Assembly (NCBI GenBank): GCA_946480785.1
Contig: CAMLLD010000010.1
Coordinates: 30,535-94,534, forward strand
Direction of reading: 5' to 3'
From: an uncultured Blastocatellia bacterium
GTDB taxonomy: Bacteria; Acidobacteriota; Blastocatellia; Pyrinomonadales; Pyrinomonadaceae
Length of the DNA stretch: 64,000 nt
Positions within the stretch are counted from its first letter, which is position 1. Every line of letters begins with the position of its first letter. Under the pieces are notes generated by a model that was given only the letters and a program-made list of their open reading frames with translations, made no database searches and was not told the DNA's origin. Shown one piece after another: positions 62,049 to 64,000 of this stretch. Position numbers and translations under genes: made by a program.

Positions 62049-62631
62049 AATATTGATTGAGTGTGAGCGGCTTCACGGCCACATGTGCGCGGGGCAGTTG
62101 CTCGGCGCGCGCATGGCGCTGCTGGGTTGTAAGTCGATCGGCGTTGAGGATCCGCGTGGCGCGGATCGGAAGAAGCTGATCGTTTGGGTCGAGATCGATC
62201 GCTGCATGGCTGACGCGGTGAGCGCGGTAACTGGCGTGCGGCTCGGCAAACGTTCTTTGAAGTATGTCGATTACGGCAAGGTGGCCGCAACGTTTCTGAA
62301 TACTGAAACGAACAAGGCCGTGCGCGTTGTCGCTTTGGAGAGTTCGCGCGCGCTTGCGGACGAGCGTTACGGCTCGATTGTCAACAAACGCGAGCGACAG
62401 TTTCGCGCTTATTCGGAGGCAACTGATCGGGAGTTGTTTAGTATCGAAGGCGTCGCGATTGAGTTGAGCGAAATGGATGTTCCGGGCAGCCCTCGATCGC
62501 GGGTGATCTGTGACATTTGCGGTGAGGGAGTGAACGACGGCCGCGAGGTAACTCGGGCCGACGGAAGCGTTACTTGTCGTGGTTGTGCCGGTGAAACTTA
62601 CTACAAAAAACTAGACAACCCGCGAGAGTAA
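62032..62631 (+). CDS. FmdE-family protein with C-terminal zinc ribbon
   Basis: A 199-residue protein starting with GTG. The N-terminal FmdE domain has the hallmark CERLHGHMCAGQLLGARM, then DRCMADAVSAVTG and YVDYGKVAATF. The C-terminal 45 residues form a treble-Cys ribbon (CDICGEGVNDGREV with CRGCAGETYY). FmdE is named for tungsten/molybdenum formylmethanofuran dehydrogenase gene clusters, but bacterial members have other, unknown metal-related roles. It overlaps the P-loop gene and is the last gene before the rRNA operon. Confidence 0.85.
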   Translation: MQSLDEILIECERLHGHMCAGQLLGARMALLGCKSIGVEDPRGADRKKLIVWVEIDRCMADAVSAVTGVRLGKRSLKYVDYGKVAATFLNTETNKAVRVVALESSRALADERYGSIVNKRERQFRAYSEATDRELFSIEGVAIELSEMDVPGSPRSRVICDICGEGVNDGREVTRADGSVTCRGCAGETYYKKLDNPRE

Positions 62632-62709
62632 AGGGCATCTAACTCCCCGCCTTCAGAAAAGGCCCTCACGAAGCAATGAAATTAAAATCGTTGAGCGGTG
62701 AGGCAGGTA

Positions 62710-62737
62710 TTGACAAGTAGTTTTTTGTCCCTATAAT
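62710..62737 (+). promoter_or_regulatory. rRNA promoter P1
   Basis: TTGACA (62710-62715) and TATAAT (62732-62737), both perfect consensus, are 16 bp apart with a GC-rich discriminator after the -10. Confidence 0.85.
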
Positions 62738-62790
62738 GCCCATTCCTCTTCACGAGGGAAGCGGCCGAAAAGGGAAAGACTCGGGTTCGC

Positions 62791-62819
62791 TTGACAGATA
62801 CGGGGTCGACGGTTAATAT
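62791..62819 (+). promoter_or_regulatory. rRNA promoter P2
   Basis: TTGACA (62791-62796) and TAATAT (62814-62819) are 17 bp apart, 81 bp downstream of P1. Between P2 and the 16S gene lies a leader with a TCCAAA/TTTGGA hairpin (62861-62877) and the TTTGAAAACTAGATAG stretch seen in other rRNA leaders. No other gene lies in 62632-63029. Confidence 0.7.
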
Positions 62820-63029
62820 CCCCGTTTGCTTGGGGCGAGTTTGAGTCGTCTGTAAGGCAATCCAAAGACAATTTGGAATCGATGTTTGAAAACTAGATAG
62901 AGCGTGTCCGTCTCAAGACCTTTGAGAGTCAAAACGCGAGCGATAAAGTTCGCGTCTAAAACTCGCAAGAGTCATTATCGAGACTTTAAGAAATAACCAG
63001 TAACGATAATGTTGCTAGAGAGCAAATTC

Positions 63030-64000
<971 letters not shown>

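Overview
The window is a chromosomal segment of a high-GC, double-membraned bacterium, most likely an acidobacterium of the Blastocatellia (subdivision 4) type. The evidence is the partial 16S rRNA at the right end, a TonB receptor with an N-terminal carboxypeptidase-like domain, a VWA protein of the type common in Acidobacteria, an OmpA-type outer-membrane protein, and a gene order mixing housekeeping genes with many small zinc-ribbon and secreted proteins. This placement is a reading of the sequence, not a database result. No insertion sequence, prophage or CRISPR array is visible; the window is dense core genome with a few accessory insertions.

Layout. 1-5.8 kb: a MerR-type regulator, a tRNA-Pro(GGG) with its own terminator, small membrane or unknown genes of visibly lower GC, a secreted LolA-like protein, a membrane-fused LCM-type methyltransferase, a frameshifted VOC gene and an OsmC protein. 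5.9-10.7 kb: sucC and sucD, separated by a beta-CASP nuclease-like protein and a two-gene nucleotidyltransferase module, then ndk. 10.7-17.3 kb: zinc-ribbon protein, nuoI, an adenylate cyclase, an ABC ATPase, a cyclic-nucleotide-binding DUF1003 protein, a HAD phosphatase and a MacB-like permease. 17.3-25 kb: zinc-ribbon protein, M28 peptidase, a three-gene secreted/TPR operon on the minus strand, larE and glutamate dehydrogenase. 25-30.5 kb: a strong promoter, a structured leader, a large OmpA-like protein and a beta-propeller protein with an embedded peptidoglycan-binding domain.

30.5-47.5 kb: rpsA, an HU/IHF gene and a HIT gene; convergent to them pgpH-like and hflX; then an NHL protein, and a long plus-strand run (M50 protease, trpS, scpA, scpB, pseudouridine synthase, acyl-CoA dehydrogenase, meaB, methylmalonyl-CoA epimerase, parvulin, MBL hydrolase, mtnP). 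It joins translation and chromosome-segregation genes to methylmalonyl-CoA metabolism. 48.4-55.8 kb: a BamD-like lipoprotein relative, PfkB kinase, DUF2007 protein and cutA, facing a minus-strand operon (25-residue membrane peptide, VWA protein, purH, M48 protease, fabI, LOG protein). 56-62.6 kb: a minus-strand DUF2946-like protein plus TonB receptor, and a divergent plus-strand operon (M61-like peptidase, SH3 lipoprotein, MobB-like P-loop protein, FmdE-like protein). The window ends with tandem sigma70-type promoters and the 5' two-thirds of a 16S rRNA gene.

Points for a second look are the likely non-canonical starts of hflX (ATC) and the M61-like gene (CTG), the nucleotidyltransferase pair inside the suc cluster, the cAMP-making and cAMP-binding neighbours, the P-loop/FmdE pair, the hairpin-rich leader of the OmpA-like gene, and the tiny membrane peptide ahead of the VWA gene.
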